Below are positions 43,257 through 52,655 of a stretch of DNA of 64,000 nt, in pieces. This stretch comes from Ascidiaceihabitans donghaensis (GTDB lineage Bacteria; Pseudomonadota; Alphaproteobacteria; Rhodobacterales; Rhodobacteraceae). The DNA is taken from contig NZ_OMOR01000003.1 of NCBI RefSeq assembly GCF_900302465.1, positions 55,344 through 119,343 on the forward strand. The letters run 5' to 3'. Within the stretch, counting starts at the first letter, position 1. Each line of letters opens with the position of its first letter. The translations under genes and the position numbers were made by a program. The notes under the pieces are model-generated. The model saw nothing but the letters and a program-made list of their open reading frames with translations. It was not told the origin of the DNA and did no database searches.

Positions 43257-44447
43257 ATGAGCTTTCAGAATCCTGTATTCATTCCCGGTCCGACCAATAT
43301 GCCCGAAGCCATTCGCCAAGCCTGCTCCATGCCGACGATTGATCATCGGTCGCCGATCTTTGGAAACATCCTGCATCCCTGCCTTGATGGTGTGCGCAAG
43401 GTTCTGAAGTCCGAAAGCGCCCATATCTTTATTTTCCCCTCGACCGGCACAGGCGGTTGGGAGACTGCCCTGTCTAACACGCTGAACAGCGGTGACACCG
43501 TGCTGGCCGCGCGTAACGGCATGTTTTCCCATCGCTGGATCGATATGTGCCAGCGTCACGGTCTGGACGTTCAGGTTGTCGAAACGCCTTGGGGTCATGG
43601 ATTGCCTGCCGATGAATACGCCGCAATTCTGAAAGCCGACACCAACCATAAAATCAAAGTCGTGCTGGCCACCCACAACGAAACAGCCACTGGCGTCAAA
43701 TCCGATATTGCCGCTGTGCGGGCTGCCCTTGATGCGGCAAACCACCCTGCGATGTTGTTTGTTGATGGTGTCAGTTCTATCGCGTCGATGGATTTCCGTT
43801 TTGACGCATGGGGCGTCGATGTTGCCGTGACCGGCAGCCAGAAGGGCTTCATGCTGCCTGCGGGCCTTGCCATTGTGGGCTTTTCTGACAAGGCGATGAC
43901 GGCAAGCGAAACGGCGACCCTGCCGCGCGCATTCTTTGACATCAAGGACATGCAAAACGGGTACGACAACAACGCCTTTCCCTATACGCCTCCTGTTGGG
44001 CTGATGAACGGCCTGAAGCATGCGTTGGATTTGCTGCTGGACGAAGGCATCGACAACGTCATTGCCCGTCACACGCGCATTGCTACAGGTGTACGTTTGG
44101 CGGTTGCGGCATGGGGGCTTGAACTGTGCGCCGCGTCGCCTGACGTTTATTCTGATACAGTCAGTGCGATCAAAACGCCGGACGGTTTCAACGCCACCGA
44201 CATCGTCACCCATGCGGATCAGGTTTACGGCGTCGCCTTTGGTGTGGGTCTGGGTGATGTCGCGGGCAAGGTGTTCCGCATCGGCCACTTGGGCAGTCTG
44301 ACCGATGTGATGATGCTAAGCGGTTTGGCGACGGCTGAAATGTGCATGGCCGATTTGGGGCTAAATATCAAACTGGGGTCCGGGGTTGCGGCGGCGCAAG
44401 AATATTACCGCGCCAACCCTGCCGCCATCATCAAGGATGCAGCATAA
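43257..44447 (+). CDS. bhcA: Aspartate-glyoxylate aminotransferase BhcA
   Basis: 396 residues, fold-type I class V aminotransferase of the serine-glyoxylate aminotransferase group: FIPGPTNMPEAIRQA at the N terminus, FPSTGTGGWETAL (PLP phosphate region), VDGVSSIASMDFRFDAWGVDVAVTGSQKG with the PLP Lys at ~196. AAGGAG lies six bases before the ATG. In the BHAC, BhcA transfers the amino group from aspartate to glyoxylate, giving glycine and oxaloacetate. The assignment as BhcA, and not as a methylotrophic serine-glyoxylate aminotransferase, rests on the complete bhcR-bhcABCD order around it. Its TAA overlaps the bhcB ATG by one base. Confidence 0.92.
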   Translation: MSFQNPVFIPGPTNMPEAIRQACSMPTIDHRSPIFGNILHPCLDGVRKVLKSESAHIFIFPSTGTGGWETALSNTLNSGDTVLAARNGMFSHRWIDMCQRHGLDVQVVETPWGHGLPADEYAAILKADTNHKIKVVLATHNETATGVKSDIAAVRAALDAANHPAMLFVDGVSSIASMDFRFDAWGVDVAVTGSQKGFMLPAGLAIVGFSDKAMTASETATLPRAFFDIKDMQNGYDNNAFPYTPPVGLMNGLKHALDLLLDEGIDNVIARHTRIATGVRLAVAAWGLELCAASPDVYSDTVSAIKTPDGFNATDIVTHADQVYGVAFGVGLGDVAGKVFRIGHLGSLTDVMMLSGLATAEMCMADLGLNIKLGSGVAAAQEYYRANPAAIIKDAA

Positions 44448-45412
44448 TGTTGGACGATGACCTTTATATCCCGACGTATCAGGACATGCTGGAGGCGCAT
44501 GAGCGGATCAAACCGCATATCATACGCACCCCGATCCGAACCTCTGCGTTTCTGAACGAATTGACGGGGGCAGAGCTGTATTTCAAATGCGAGAACTTTC
44601 AGGAACCGGGTGCTTTCAAGGTGCGTGGCGCCAGCAATGCCGTGTTTGGGCTGGACGAGGCGCAGGCGAAAAAAGGTGTGGCCACACATTCTTCGGGCAA
44701 TCATGCTTCTTGCCTTAGCTACGCTGCGATGCGGCGCGGTATTCCATGTAATGTGGTTATGCCGCGCACGGCCCCGCAGGCCAAGAAAGACACCGTGAAA
44801 CGCTACGGTGGCAACATCACTGAATGTGAACCGTCCACGACTTCGCGCGAAGAAACCTTTGCCAAAGTCCAAGCCGCCACTGGGGGTGATTTTGTACACC
44901 CCTACAACGATCCGCGCGTGATTGCCGGACAGGGCACCTGTTCCAAGGAATTCATCGAACAGTTGGATGGTCTGGATATGATGGTCGCGCCTATTGGTGG
45001 GGGCGGCATGATTTCAGGCACTTGCCTGACGCTGTCCACATTGGCCCCCGAGGTGCAGATTATTGCGTCAGAGCCTGAACAAGCAGACGACGCCTATCGC
45101 AGTTTCAAAGCGGGTCACATTATTGCAGATGACGCGCCCAAGACGATTGCTGACGGGTTGTTGGTGCCGCTGAAGGAACGGACATGGCATTTCGTTTCCA
45201 ACCACGTCACCGACATCTACACCGCGTCCGAAGAAGAAATCATCGACGCGATGAAGCTGTCCTGGAAACATTTGCGCATGGTCATCGAGGCAAGCTGCGC
45301 AGTGCCACTGGCCACCATTCTCAAAAACAAAGACCGGTTCGCAGGCAAGCGCATCGGCGTCATCATCACCGGCGGCAATGTCGATCTTGACACGCTGCCA
45401 TGGCTTAAGTGA
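44447..45412 (+). CDS. bhcB: beta-Hydroxyaspartate dehydratase BhcB
   Basis: 321 residues from the ATG at 44447 (TAATG overlap with bhcA); longer in-frame extensions lie inside bhcA. Fold-type II PLP enzyme of the threonine dehydratase/serine racemase family: FQEPGAFKVRGASNAV with the Schiff-base Lys at ~58, SSGNHASCLSYAA, and the Gly-rich phosphate loop PIGGGGMISG. In the BHAC it dehydrates (2R,3S)-beta-hydroxyaspartate to iminosuccinate. A general threonine dehydratase is the alternative by sequence alone, but the position between bhcA and bhcC makes BhcB the best call. No C-terminal ACT domain is present, consistent with non-biosynthetic members. Confidence 0.92.
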   Translation: MLDDDLYIPTYQDMLEAHERIKPHIIRTPIRTSAFLNELTGAELYFKCENFQEPGAFKVRGASNAVFGLDEAQAKKGVATHSSGNHASCLSYAAMRRGIPCNVVMPRTAPQAKKDTVKRYGGNITECEPSTTSREETFAKVQAATGGDFVHPYNDPRVIAGQGTCSKEFIEQLDGLDMMVAPIGGGGMISGTCLTLSTLAPEVQIIASEPEQADDAYRSFKAGHIIADDAPKTIADGLLVPLKERTWHFVSNHVTDIYTASEEEIIDAMKLSWKHLRMVIEASCAVPLATILKNKDRFAGKRIGVIITGGNVDLDTLPWLK

Positions 45413-45426
45413 AGGGAAGTTATGAT

Positions 45427-46590
45427 ATGAACACGCACACAAAATTCGACGATTACGAGGTCGGCTATGACATTCCTGCCAAACCCGGCATGGACGAAGC
45501 GGACATTCAAACACCCTGCCTTGTGCTGGACCTTGATGCGCTTGAGCGCAACGTCAAGAAGATGGGCGATTATGCCAAATCCCACGGCATGCGCCACCGC
45601 GTCCATGGAAAAATGCACAAGTCCGTCGATGTGGCGAAACTGCAGGAAAGCCTTGGCGGCGCCTGTGGCGTCTGCTGTCAGAAGGTGTCCGAAGCCGAGG
45701 TGTTCGCCCGCGGCGGGATCAAAGACGTGATGGTGTCCAACCAAGTCACAGAGCCTGCCAAAATTGACCGCCTTGCCCGTATGCCAAAATTGGGCGCTCG
45801 CACATTGTGCTGTGTGGATGATCCGGAAAACGTCGCCAACCTGTCAGAGGCCGCGCAGCGTCATGGCACCCAGATCGAATGTCTGGTCGAAATCGACTGC
45901 GGCGCGGGCCGGTGCGGTGTGACCTCCACCCAAGAGGTGGTCAACATCGCCAAAATGATCGACGCGGCAGAGGGTCTGAAATTTGCAGGCATTCAAGCCT
46001 ATCAGGGCGCTATGCAACACCTTGATTCTTACGACGAACGCCAAGGCAAAACCCAAGTGGCCATCGACATGGTGCATGATGCCATCGCCGGCCTTAAGGC
46101 CAACGGGCTGGAGTGTGACATCGTTGGCGGCGGCGGCACAGGGTCCTATTACTTTGAAAGCAATTCAGGCGCGTTCAACGAACTGCAGTGCGGATCCTAC
46201 GCCTTCATGGACGCGGACTATGGCCGCATTCTGGACAAGGACGGCAACCGCATCGACGAAAACGAATGGGAAAACGCGCTGTTTATCCTGACCACAGTCA
46301 TGTCCCACGCCAAAGCCGACAAGGCCATCGTGGACGCGGGTCTTAAGGCGCAATCAGTGGACAGCGGCCTGCCTTTCATCTTCGGGCGCGATGACGTCGA
46401 ATATGTGAAATGTTCGGACGAACACGGCGTTGTTGCCGACCCGGATGCCGTCTTGAAGGTCAACGACAAGCTGCGTCTGGTCCCCGGCCACTGTGACCCG
46501 ACCTGCAACGTGCATGATTGGTACGTGGGCGTGCGCGGCGGCAAGGTTGAGACGGTCTGGCCTGTTTCTGCACGCGGCAAAGCCTACTGA
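45427..46590 (+). CDS. bhcC: beta-Hydroxyaspartate aldolase BhcC
   Basis: 387 residues from the ATG at 45427; AAGGGAAG lies upstream, and the GTG at 45409 would overlap the bhcB stop. Alanine-racemase-fold (type III) PLP aldolase of the D-threonine aldolase group: IQTPCLVLDLDALERNVKKM, HRVHGKMHKSVDVAKLQ with the likely PLP Lys at ~62, and the C-terminal metal-site region LVPGHCDPTCNVHDWYVGVRGGKVE with HxxxxC spacing. In the BHAC it joins glycine and glyoxylate into (2R,3S)-beta-hydroxyaspartate, the carbon-carbon bond-forming step. A second enzyme of the same superfamily is encoded at 54751-55893. Confidence 0.92.
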   Translation: MNTHTKFDDYEVGYDIPAKPGMDEADIQTPCLVLDLDALERNVKKMGDYAKSHGMRHRVHGKMHKSVDVAKLQESLGGACGVCCQKVSEAEVFARGGIKDVMVSNQVTEPAKIDRLARMPKLGARTLCCVDDPENVANLSEAAQRHGTQIECLVEIDCGAGRCGVTSTQEVVNIAKMIDAAEGLKFAGIQAYQGAMQHLDSYDERQGKTQVAIDMVHDAIAGLKANGLECDIVGGGGTGSYYFESNSGAFNELQCGSYAFMDADYGRILDKDGNRIDENEWENALFILTTVMSHAKADKAIVDAGLKAQSVDSGLPFIFGRDDVEYVKCSDEHGVVADPDAVLKVNDKLRLVPGHCDPTCNVHDWYVGVRGGKVETVWPVSARGKAY

Positions 46591-46625
46591 GATTAAGGGG
46601 TCTGACCACGGGTCGGACCAGATCA

Positions 46626-46674
46626 CGCCTGGGCGTGCGCTTGTCATAAGCGCGCTCGTCCGGGCGCATTTTTT
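46626..46674 (+). terminator. Strong intrinsic-terminator-like hairpin between bhcC and bhcD
   Basis: Outer arms CGCCTGGGCG (46626-46635) and CGTCCGGGCG (46657-46666) enclose inner arms GCGCTT (46637-46642) and AAGCGC (46648-46653), followed by six T (46669-46674). The T-run ends 13 bases before the bhcD ATG. Its place inside an operon suggests partial termination or attenuation, with the bhcD ribosome site (GGGAG) directly after. Confidence 0.75.
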
Positions 46675-46687
46675 ATGGGAGACACCA

Positions 46688-47653
46688 ATGCTGATCGTAC
46701 CTGAGCGTGAAATCGCAAACCTGATGACGCGCGACGCCGCGTTTGATGCCGTTGAAGGAGTCTTTGCTGCCATGGCTTCAAAAGACGCCTACAACTTTCC
46801 GGTCATCCGCGAAGCGATTGGCCATGAAGAAGCCCTTTACGGGTTCAAAGGCGGGTTTGACAAAGCCGGTATGGCGCTTGGCCTGAAAGCGGGTGGCTAC
46901 TGGCCCAACAATCTGGAAAAGCATGGTGCAATCAATCACCAGTCTACTGTGTTTTTGTTTGATCCCGACACCGGCATGGCCCGCGCGATGGTTGGGGGCA
47001 ATCTGCTGACGGCCCTGCGCACCGCGGCGGCGTCCTCTGTGTCGATCAAGCATCTTGCGCGTCCGGACGCCAAGGTGATGGGCATGGTGGGTGCGGGCCA
47101 TCAAGCGACATTCCAATTGCGCGCCGCCCTTGAGCAACGCGCCTTCGAGAAAGTCATCGGCTGGAACTACCACCCCGAAATGTTGCCCAACATTGAAAAG
47201 ATCGCCAATGAAGCGGGCGTGCCGTTTGAAGCGGTCGACCTTGAGGGCATGGTTGAGGCGGATGTTGTGATTTCCATCACCTCTACTTTTGCGCCCACAA
47301 TCATGGCCGATCATGTAGCACCCGGCACGCATATCGCCTGCATGGGCACCGACACCAAGGGCAAACAAGAAGTCGAAGCCACCCTGCTCGCCAAATCCAC
47401 GGTGTTCACAGACGAAGTTGCGCAATCCATCAGCATCGGCGAAGCGCAACATGCAGTGGGGTCCGGTTTGATCGCGGAAAGTGACGTGCATGAACTGGGC
47501 GCAGTGATCAACGGCACCCATGCGGGCCGCACATCAGACGATGAGATCACGTTGTTTGATGGCACTGGCGTTGGCCTGCAAGACCTTGCAGTGGCAGCAC
47601 GTGTTGTCGCGTTGGCTGTGGAAAGCGGCGTGGCCATAGAGGTGGATTTTTAA
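46688..47653 (+). CDS. bhcD: Iminosuccinate reductase BhcD
   Basis: 321 residues from the ATG at 46688 (GGGAG six bases upstream). Ornithine cyclodeaminase/mu-crystallin family: substrate region FKGGFDKAGMALGLKAGGYWPNN, then a Rossmann NAD(P) fold with VMGMVGAGHQATFQLRAAL and DVVISITSTFAPTI. In the BHAC it reduces iminosuccinate to L-aspartate, regenerating the amino donor for BhcA and closing the cycle. It is separated from bhcC by a terminator-like hairpin, so its expression may differ from that of bhcABC. A 13-bp-stem terminator follows. Confidence 0.92.
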   Translation: MLIVPEREIANLMTRDAAFDAVEGVFAAMASKDAYNFPVIREAIGHEEALYGFKGGFDKAGMALGLKAGGYWPNNLEKHGAINHQSTVFLFDPDTGMARAMVGGNLLTALRTAAASSVSIKHLARPDAKVMGMVGAGHQATFQLRAALEQRAFEKVIGWNYHPEMLPNIEKIANEAGVPFEAVDLEGMVEADVVISITSTFAPTIMADHVAPGTHIACMGTDTKGKQEVEATLLAKSTVFTDEVAQSISIGEAQHAVGSGLIAESDVHELGAVINGTHAGRTSDDEITLFDGTGVGLQDLAVAARVVALAVESGVAIEVDF

Positions 47654-47696
47654 GACCTGCCACCCGGCATCTGCCTAAGGCAATCAGTTAGAATAG

Positions 47697-47726
47697 CACC
47701 CCACCGCTGATCACAGCGGTGGGGTG
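47697..47726. terminator. Bidirectional terminator between bhcD and the purine permease
   Basis: CACCCCACCGCTG (47697-47709) pairs perfectly over 13 bp with CAGCGGTGGGGTG (47714-47726) across an ATCA loop. It lies between two convergent stop codons and can serve both operons, though T-runs are short. Confidence 0.82.
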
Positions 47727-47732
47727 TGTCGT

Positions 47733-49166
47733 TTACTTGTTGTTCAAGGACCCTTCCCCATGCCCCTGCATTCCCCCCGAGACTTCCTCGGTTGCTTCAT
47801 CAGACAGCTCTTCTGGCAGGATCAGGTTCAAAACGATGGCAATCAGCGCAGCAGGTAACAGGCCTGACGTCATCAGAATACGCAGTGTGTCTGGCAGATA
47901 TTGAACCGCTTTGGGGTCAAGTTGCAAACCCAGCCCAACCGACAGGGCAATCGCAAAGATTACCATGTTGCGGCGGTTCCAGTTCACGTCTGACAGCATC
48001 GAAATACCAGCTGCCACAACCATGCCAAACATCACGATCACACCGCCACCTAGAACTTCGATGGGGATTGTGCGGATCACAGCACCCACTTTTGGGATCA
48101 AACCGCAGATGATCAAAAAGACCGCGCCGATGGTCACGACATGGCGTGACATCACGCCTGTCATGGCGATCAGGCCCACGTTCTGGCTGAACGATGTGTT
48201 TGGAAAGCCGCCAAAGATGCCAGCCACCGCAGACCCCACACCGTCCGCATAGGTCGCACCAGAAATCTCTTTGTCTGTTGCTTCGCGACCCGCGCCACCT
48301 TTGGTGATGCCGGATACGTCACCGACAGTTTCTACCGCAGACACAAAGGCCATCAGGCAGAAACCGACAACCGCAGCGATGCTGATTTCAAAGCCGAATT
48401 TGAAAGGCATCGGGAAGGCGATCGGCGCCGCGCGGCCCCAGCTTGTGGCGATGCCCTCAAGTGTCACCATGCCCATCGTCATGGCATAGAAGTACCCAAC
48501 GATGATGCCGATCACGACAGCAGAAACGGCCAACATGCCGCGCGCGTAAAACTTCAGACCAAGCGTCACAAAGATCACAACCAGTGCGGCGGACCAGTTC
48601 AATAGCGATCCGTATTCGGGCTTGTTGATGGCGGGCACACCGCCCGCGGCGTATTGAATGCCGACTTTGACAAGGGCCAGACCGATCATCGTCACAACCA
48701 GCCCGGTTACCAGAGGCGGCAAAGCAAAGCGGATTTTGCCGATGAACGTCGCGATCAAAGTGTGAAACAGGCCCCCGATGACAACACCACCAAAGAGCGC
48801 AGGCAGGGCCTCGACGCCTTTGCCCGCGACCAGCGGAATCATGATTGGAATAAAGGCAAAGGACGTGCCTTGAACGATCGGCAAACGCGCCCCAACCGGT
48901 CCCAGACCGATTGTCTGAAACAGCGTGGCAATGCCCGCAAACAGCATAGACATCTGGATAAGGTAGGTCATGTCAGGGAAACCCTGTGCGCCTGCGTCGG
49001 ACCCGAACCCGAACCCGGCCGCCCCCGCGATGATGATCGCAGGTGTGACGTTTGACACAAACATCGCCAGCACATGCTGGATGCCCAGCGGTACGGCCTT
49101 GTGCAAAGCCGGTGTGTAATTTGGATCCCGAAGCTGTTCCGGTGTCCCGATGGATGCATCTGTCAT
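47733..49166 (-). CDS. NCS2-family xanthine/urate permease
   Basis: 477 residues with about 12-14 membrane helices. NCS2/NAT family signatures are visible: IVQGTSFAFIP, PNTSFSQNVGLIAMTGVMSRHVV (the QNVGL...T motif) and VGNxxxALExxGD-like FVSAVETVGDVSG with the conserved Glu of the binding site. GGGAGGG lies eight bases before the ATG. NCS2 proteins import uracil, xanthine or urate with protons or sodium. It is the last gene of a minus-strand operon with the allantoinase fusion and allA, so uptake of urate or xanthine is the likely role. Confidence 0.9.
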   Translation of the reverse strand: MTDASIGTPEQLRDPNYTPALHKAVPLGIQHVLAMFVSNVTPAIIIAGAAGFGFGSDAGAQGFPDMTYLIQMSMLFAGIATLFQTIGLGPVGARLPIVQGTSFAFIPIMIPLVAGKGVEALPALFGGVVIGGLFHTLIATFIGKIRFALPPLVTGLVVTMIGLALVKVGIQYAAGGVPAINKPEYGSLLNWSAALVVIFVTLGLKFYARGMLAVSAVVIGIIVGYFYAMTMGMVTLEGIATSWGRAAPIAFPMPFKFGFEISIAAVVGFCLMAFVSAVETVGDVSGITKGGAGREATDKEISGATYADGVGSAVAGIFGGFPNTSFSQNVGLIAMTGVMSRHVVTIGAVFLIICGLIPKVGAVIRTIPIEVLGGGVIVMFGMVVAAGISMLSDVNWNRRNMVIFAIALSVGLGLQLDPKAVQYLPDTLRILMTSGLLPAALIAIVLNLILPEELSDEATEEVSGGMQGHGEGSLNNK

Positions 49167-49221
49167 GGTGACTGTCCCTCCCTAGGTGATGCTTTGCGCT
49201 GGCGTTTGGCCTAGCTGTTTT

Positions 49222-49707
49222 TTATTCTTCGATGATGTAGGGCGTTTCGAACCAATGCTCTTGCAGGTTTGCGCCGTCTCCGATGCGGTCCACAACGGCA
49301 AACAATCCCGGTTCGAACAAAGGGGTCAAAACGCCGTGCCATGTGCCACGGTGAAAGTTGATCGCTTGGCCCGGTGCTGTGATGAACGCGACTGGATCCT
49401 GCGGGGTGCCATTGTCATCACGTGCCACAACCACCAGAAACGGGTCGGCTGACATCGGCACAAAGGCCTGACTGCCCATCGGGTGTCGTTCGACCATTTC
49501 AAGCCGAAGTGGCAGTGTTTCCTTTTCGCCCTTGAAGATGCTGATACCTGCCTGCCCGTCCGTGAAATCCAGCTGCGCCTGATCGTGAAAGCGGCCGCAT
49601 TTGCCCTGATTTATCATCTTGTCGGGGGCACCCGATGCCTGCATCACATCGCCGTAGGGCGCAAAGGCGTCTGCGGTCAGGGTGCTGGTTTTGATGCGGA
49701 TTGTCAT
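49222..49707 (-). CDS. allA: Ureidoglycolate lyase AllA
   Basis: 161 residues, normal length for the family. Motifs: FAPYGDVMQASG, QGKCGRFHDQAQLDF, VERHPMGSQAFVPMSADPFLVVVA, GQAINFHRGTWHGVLTPL. AllA splits (S)-ureidoglycolate into glyoxylate and urea. Its ATG overlaps the stop of the upstream allantoinase fusion by 4 bp. This is the step that supplies glyoxylate to the beta-hydroxyaspartate cycle encoded next door. Confidence 0.94.
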   Translation of the reverse strand: MTIRIKTSTLTADAFAPYGDVMQASGAPDKMINQGKCGRFHDQAQLDFTDGQAGISIFKGEKETLPLRLEMVERHPMGSQAFVPMSADPFLVVVARDDNGTPQDPVAFITAPGQAINFHRGTWHGVLTPLFEPGLFAVVDRIGDGANLQEHWFETPYIIEE

Positions 49708-51140
49708 GTCGGGAACTTTTCGATCAGGCGCAATTGCGCGATGCGTTCCACCTGCACGCAGGCTTCGGCAAACTCCGCCGCGCGGTCGTTGCTGATGCGG
49801 CGTTCAAATGCCGCGACGATGCTGGCTTTGGTGTTGTCCTTGACGGCAATGATGAAGGGAAACCCGAACTTTGCGGTGTATGCGTCATTGAGTGCTGTGA
49901 ATGTGGCACGTTCTTCGTCCGTGAGCATGTCCAGCCCCGCGCCCGCTTGTTCTGCGGTGCTTTCCGCCGTCAGCCGGCCTGCGGATGCAAGTTTGCCGGC
50001 CAGATCGGGGTGTGCGTTCAAAACCCCAAGCCGTTGGTCTGTGCTGGCACTGCGAAACACCCGTGCAAGCGCCTGATGCACACCGGCTGCGCTGTCATGG
50101 GTTGGACCAAGTTCGCCGTCATAGGCCGCTTCTGCGATCCATGCGCTGTGTTCAAAGATGCCGCCAAATTCCGTGACAAAGGTCTTGCGGTCCATTTCAG
50201 AAGGGCGTGTCATGGCCACTGGTGGGTGTTCCTTCCTCCAGTGTTCGGCAATCTGGAGCCGTGTGGCGAACCAGACGCCTTCGTGTGACTTCATATGATT
50301 GATGGCGCGGCGCAGGGCGGCGGCCCGTCCGGGGCGGCCAATCAGACGGCAATGCAACCCGATGGACAGCATCTTGGGGGCACCCGCCTGCCCTTCCTCA
50401 TAAAGATAATCAAAGCTGTCTTTGAGATAGCTTTCGAACTGGTCCCCGTTGGTATAGCCCGCCTGAATAGCAAAGCGCATATCGTTGCAATCCATGGTGT
50501 AGGGCACGATCAACTGGTCGATCTTTTGTTCGGGCTTTTGTTCGGGTGCCTCAAATTGCATCCAATAGGGCAGATCATCGGCGTAGCTGTCCGCGACATA
50601 GGCAAATTGCCCCGTTTCAGCCGCCAATCGTACCGTGTTGTTGGAACACCGGCCTGTGTACCAGCCGCGCGGGGCTTCACCGGTGACTTCGGTGTGCAGG
50701 CGAATGGCTTCGGCGATTTGGTCCCGTTCTTCGGCCTCTGGCATGTCTTTGTGTTCGACCCATTTCAAGCCGTGGCTGGCGATTTCCCAGCCGCTGTCTT
50801 TCATGGCTGCGACTTGTTCGGGCGCACGTGCGAGGGCGGTCGCGACACCGTAAACTGTTACTGGCAGGGCGCTGAGCATCCGGTGAACCCGCCAAAACCC
50901 GGCCCGCGCCCCATATTCGTAGATCGATTCCATGTTCCAGTGGCGCTGACCGGGCCAGGCTGCGGCGCCAGTGATCTCTGATAAAAATGCTTCGGATGAG
51001 GCGTCCCCGTGCAGGATGTTATTTTCGCCACCCTCCTCATAATTAAGCACAATCTGGACTGCGATCTTGGCGCCATTCGGCCAATTCGCTGCGGGTGGCG
51101 TCGCACCATATCCGGTCATGTCGCGCGGGTATCTTTGCAC
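49704..51140 (-). CDS. puuE: Allantoinase PuuE fused to OHCU decarboxylase
   Basis: 478 residues. Residues ~1-310 are a PuuE-type allantoinase of the polysaccharide deacetylase (NodB) fold: [49 protein letters not shown] and [13 protein letters not shown]. Residues ~316-478 are a 2-oxo-4-hydroxy-4-carboxy-5-ureidoimidazoline decarboxylase domain: [17 protein letters not shown] and [18 protein letters not shown]. Together they turn OHCU into S-allantoin and hydrolyse allantoin to allantoate. The start is GTG at 51140, preceded by AAGGAG seven bases upstream; the ATG 21 bases further in lacks a ribosome site. The fusion is known in other proteobacteria. First gene of the minus-strand operon with allA and the permease. 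Confidence 0.93.
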   Translation of the reverse strand: MQRYPRDMTGYGATPPAANWPNGAKIAVQIVLNYEEGGENNILHGDASSEAFLSEITGAAAWPGQRHWNMESIYEYGARAGFWRVHRMLSALPVTVYGVATALARAPEQVAAMKDSGWEIASHGLKWVEHKDMPEAEERDQIAEAIRLHTEVTGEAPRGWYTGRCSNNTVRLAAETGQFAYVADSYADDLPYWMQFEAPEQKPEQKIDQLIVPYTMDCNDMRFAIQAGYTNGDQFESYLKDSFDYLYEEGQAGAPKMLSIGLHCRLIGRPGRAAALRRAINHMKSHEGVWFATRLQIAEHWRKEHPPVAMTRPSEMDRKTFVTEFGGIFEHSAWIAEAAYDGELGPTHDSAAGVHQALARVFRSASTDQRLGVLNAHPDLAGKLASAGRLTAESTAEQAGAGLDMLTDEERATFTALNDAYTAKFGFPFIIAVKDNTKASIVAAFERRISNDRAAEFAEACVQVERIAQLRLIEKFPT

Positions 51141-51285
51141 TTTGGGTCTCCTTGTTAGGGATCTTGTATTTCAAAACAATAGATATGTTTTTCAAAAAAA
51201 ACACGAAGGAGCGTTTGGAAGGTCAGGGTTTGCGTATTTTGCATTCTATTGTCAGATTGTGCACAAAAATGAGGAGGAAATTAGA

Positions 51286-51639
51286 GTGTCCGGTTATCTC
51301 ACGACCCACGTTCTTGACACGGCGCGCGGCTGCCCTGCGCAAGGCATGAAAATTGAGCTGTATAAGATCAATGGCGCAGATCGGGTATTCTTAAAGTCTG
51401 TCGCAACAAATGACGACGGGCGCACCGACGCACAAATCTTGCCTGCCGTAGAATTTGAAACCGGCATCTATGAACTGGTGTTTCACGCAGGCGATTATCT
51501 GGACCGCACAGGAACACCACCAGAAGAACCGCGGTTTCTTGATGTGATCCCGATCCGGTTCGGCATGTCAGAGGCATCACACTACCATGTGCCACTGCTG
51601 GTTTCACCCTTCAGCTATTCGACTTATCGGGGCAGTTGA
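51286..51639 (+). CDS. uraH: 5-Hydroxyisourate hydrolase (transthyretin-like)
   Basis: 117 residues from GTG at 51286, chosen because GAGGAGGA lies seven bases upstream and homologues start at this point ([19 protein letters not shown]). Catalytic motif residues: His in THVLD, Arg in the GRTDAQ region, and the C-terminal YRGS tetrapeptide that marks HIU hydrolases and separates them from transthyretin. It hydrolyses 5-hydroxyisourate, the product of PuuD, to OHCU. It is divergent from the allantoinase fusion and convergent with the LysR gene, 5 bp apart at the stops. Confidence 0.94.
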   Translation: MSGYLTTHVLDTARGCPAQGMKIELYKINGADRVFLKSVATNDDGRTDAQILPAVEFETGIYELVFHAGDYLDRTGTPPEEPRFLDVIPIRFGMSEASHYHVPLLVSPFSYSTYRGS

Positions 51640-51644
51640 TGCGG

Positions 51645-52556
51645 TTATGCCGTTTCGTTGAATGATCCGGCAATGCGATCCGACACAAAGTCCATGAACA
51701 AGCGCGTCTTTGGGTCCTGATGCCTCCGGTGCGTAAACAAGCAGGCCATTTGAATGGGTTCTGGTGGCGTGTCTTCGCACACCACAACCAACGCGCCGGA
51801 TTTTAGGTACTGGGCGACTTCAAACACGGGTTTCAGGGCGATCCCGTGACCTGCCAGCGCCCAATCCGTCAACACGTCACCATCATCGCTTTCATATCGT
51901 CCCGCGGCTGGAAACCGTTTCATTCCGGACGCAGTCATCAAAGGCCACTGAAATTCCTTGGCGCCTGGAAAGCGCAGATTGAGGCATTCGTGTTTGTCTT
52001 TCACAAGGTCTTTGCCTGATGAAGGGTGCCCATGTGATGCAATATATCGCGGGGCAGCGCAAAGAACGCGTTGAACATCGGCGATCTTTTTGATCCGCAA
52101 GTTGCTGTCTTCGGGTTGGCCCAGAAAATAGGCAAGGTCCAACCCTTCGGTTGTCAGATCAACCTTTCGGTCCGTCAGCCTAAGCCGCACACTGACGTCG
52201 GGATATTCTGCAAGGAACGCTGGCACCTGCGGCGCAATCAACCTGCGCCCAACCCCCAAAGGGGCCGCGACATACAAGGACCCGCGTGGGCTGTCCGTTA
52301 TGTCAGTGACTTGTGCTTCGGCCGCTTCTATCGATTCCAGCACTTCGCAGGCCCCGCGATAAAAGGCTTCGCCTTGCTCGGTCGCATTCAGGTTGCGGGT
52401 TGTCCGTTGAAACAGCCTGACGCCCAGATGGTCTTCCAGCTGCGAGATTCTTGATGACGTCACAGCCGGCGAAATGCGCAGATCACGTCCGGCCGCGGAC
52501 ATGCTGCCAAGCTCGTAGACACGAACAAAGGTGCGGATGTTTTCGAAATAGGACAT
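51645..52556 (-). CDS. LysR-family regulator, probably of urate degradation
   Basis: 303 residues from ATG at 52556, where the LysR helix-turn-helix begins (MSYFENIRTFVRVYELGSMSAAGRDLRISPAVTSSRISQLEDHLGVRLFQRTTRNL). The remainder is a LysR effector-binding domain of the CrgA-like subgroup (SPRGSLYVAAPLGVGRRLIAP; FPAAGRYESDDGDVLTDWALAGHGI). It is divergent from puuD with 99 bp between starts, the usual layout for a LysR protein and its target. The inducer, perhaps urate or a ureide, cannot be read from sequence. Confidence 0.85.
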   Translation of the reverse strand: MSYFENIRTFVRVYELGSMSAAGRDLRISPAVTSSRISQLEDHLGVRLFQRTTRNLNATEQGEAFYRGACEVLESIEAAEAQVTDITDSPRGSLYVAAPLGVGRRLIAPQVPAFLAEYPDVSVRLRLTDRKVDLTTEGLDLAYFLGQPEDSNLRIKKIADVQRVLCAAPRYIASHGHPSSGKDLVKDKHECLNLRFPGAKEFQWPLMTASGMKRFPAAGRYESDDGDVLTDWALAGHGIALKPVFEVAQYLKSGALVVVCEDTPPEPIQMACLFTHRRHQDPKTRLFMDFVSDRIAGSFNETA

Positions 52557-52558
52557 TA

Positions 52559-52598
52559 TATTGCTTTTTTTGATACAGCTTGGCTTTTCATAGCAATA
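52559..52598. promoter_or_regulatory. Candidate LysR-type operator between lysR and puuD
   Basis: TATTGCT (52559-52565) and AGCAATA (52592-52598) form a 7-bp inverted repeat spaced by 26 bp, next to the LysR start codon. It is a plausible regulator site covering the lysR promoter; the spacing is longer than the usual T-N11-A box. Confidence 0.35.
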
Positions 52599-52655
52599 CC
52601 AGAACAATATTACCTCGACTAGTATGCCTTCAAATCCGAATCTCGAGAGGTAGGA

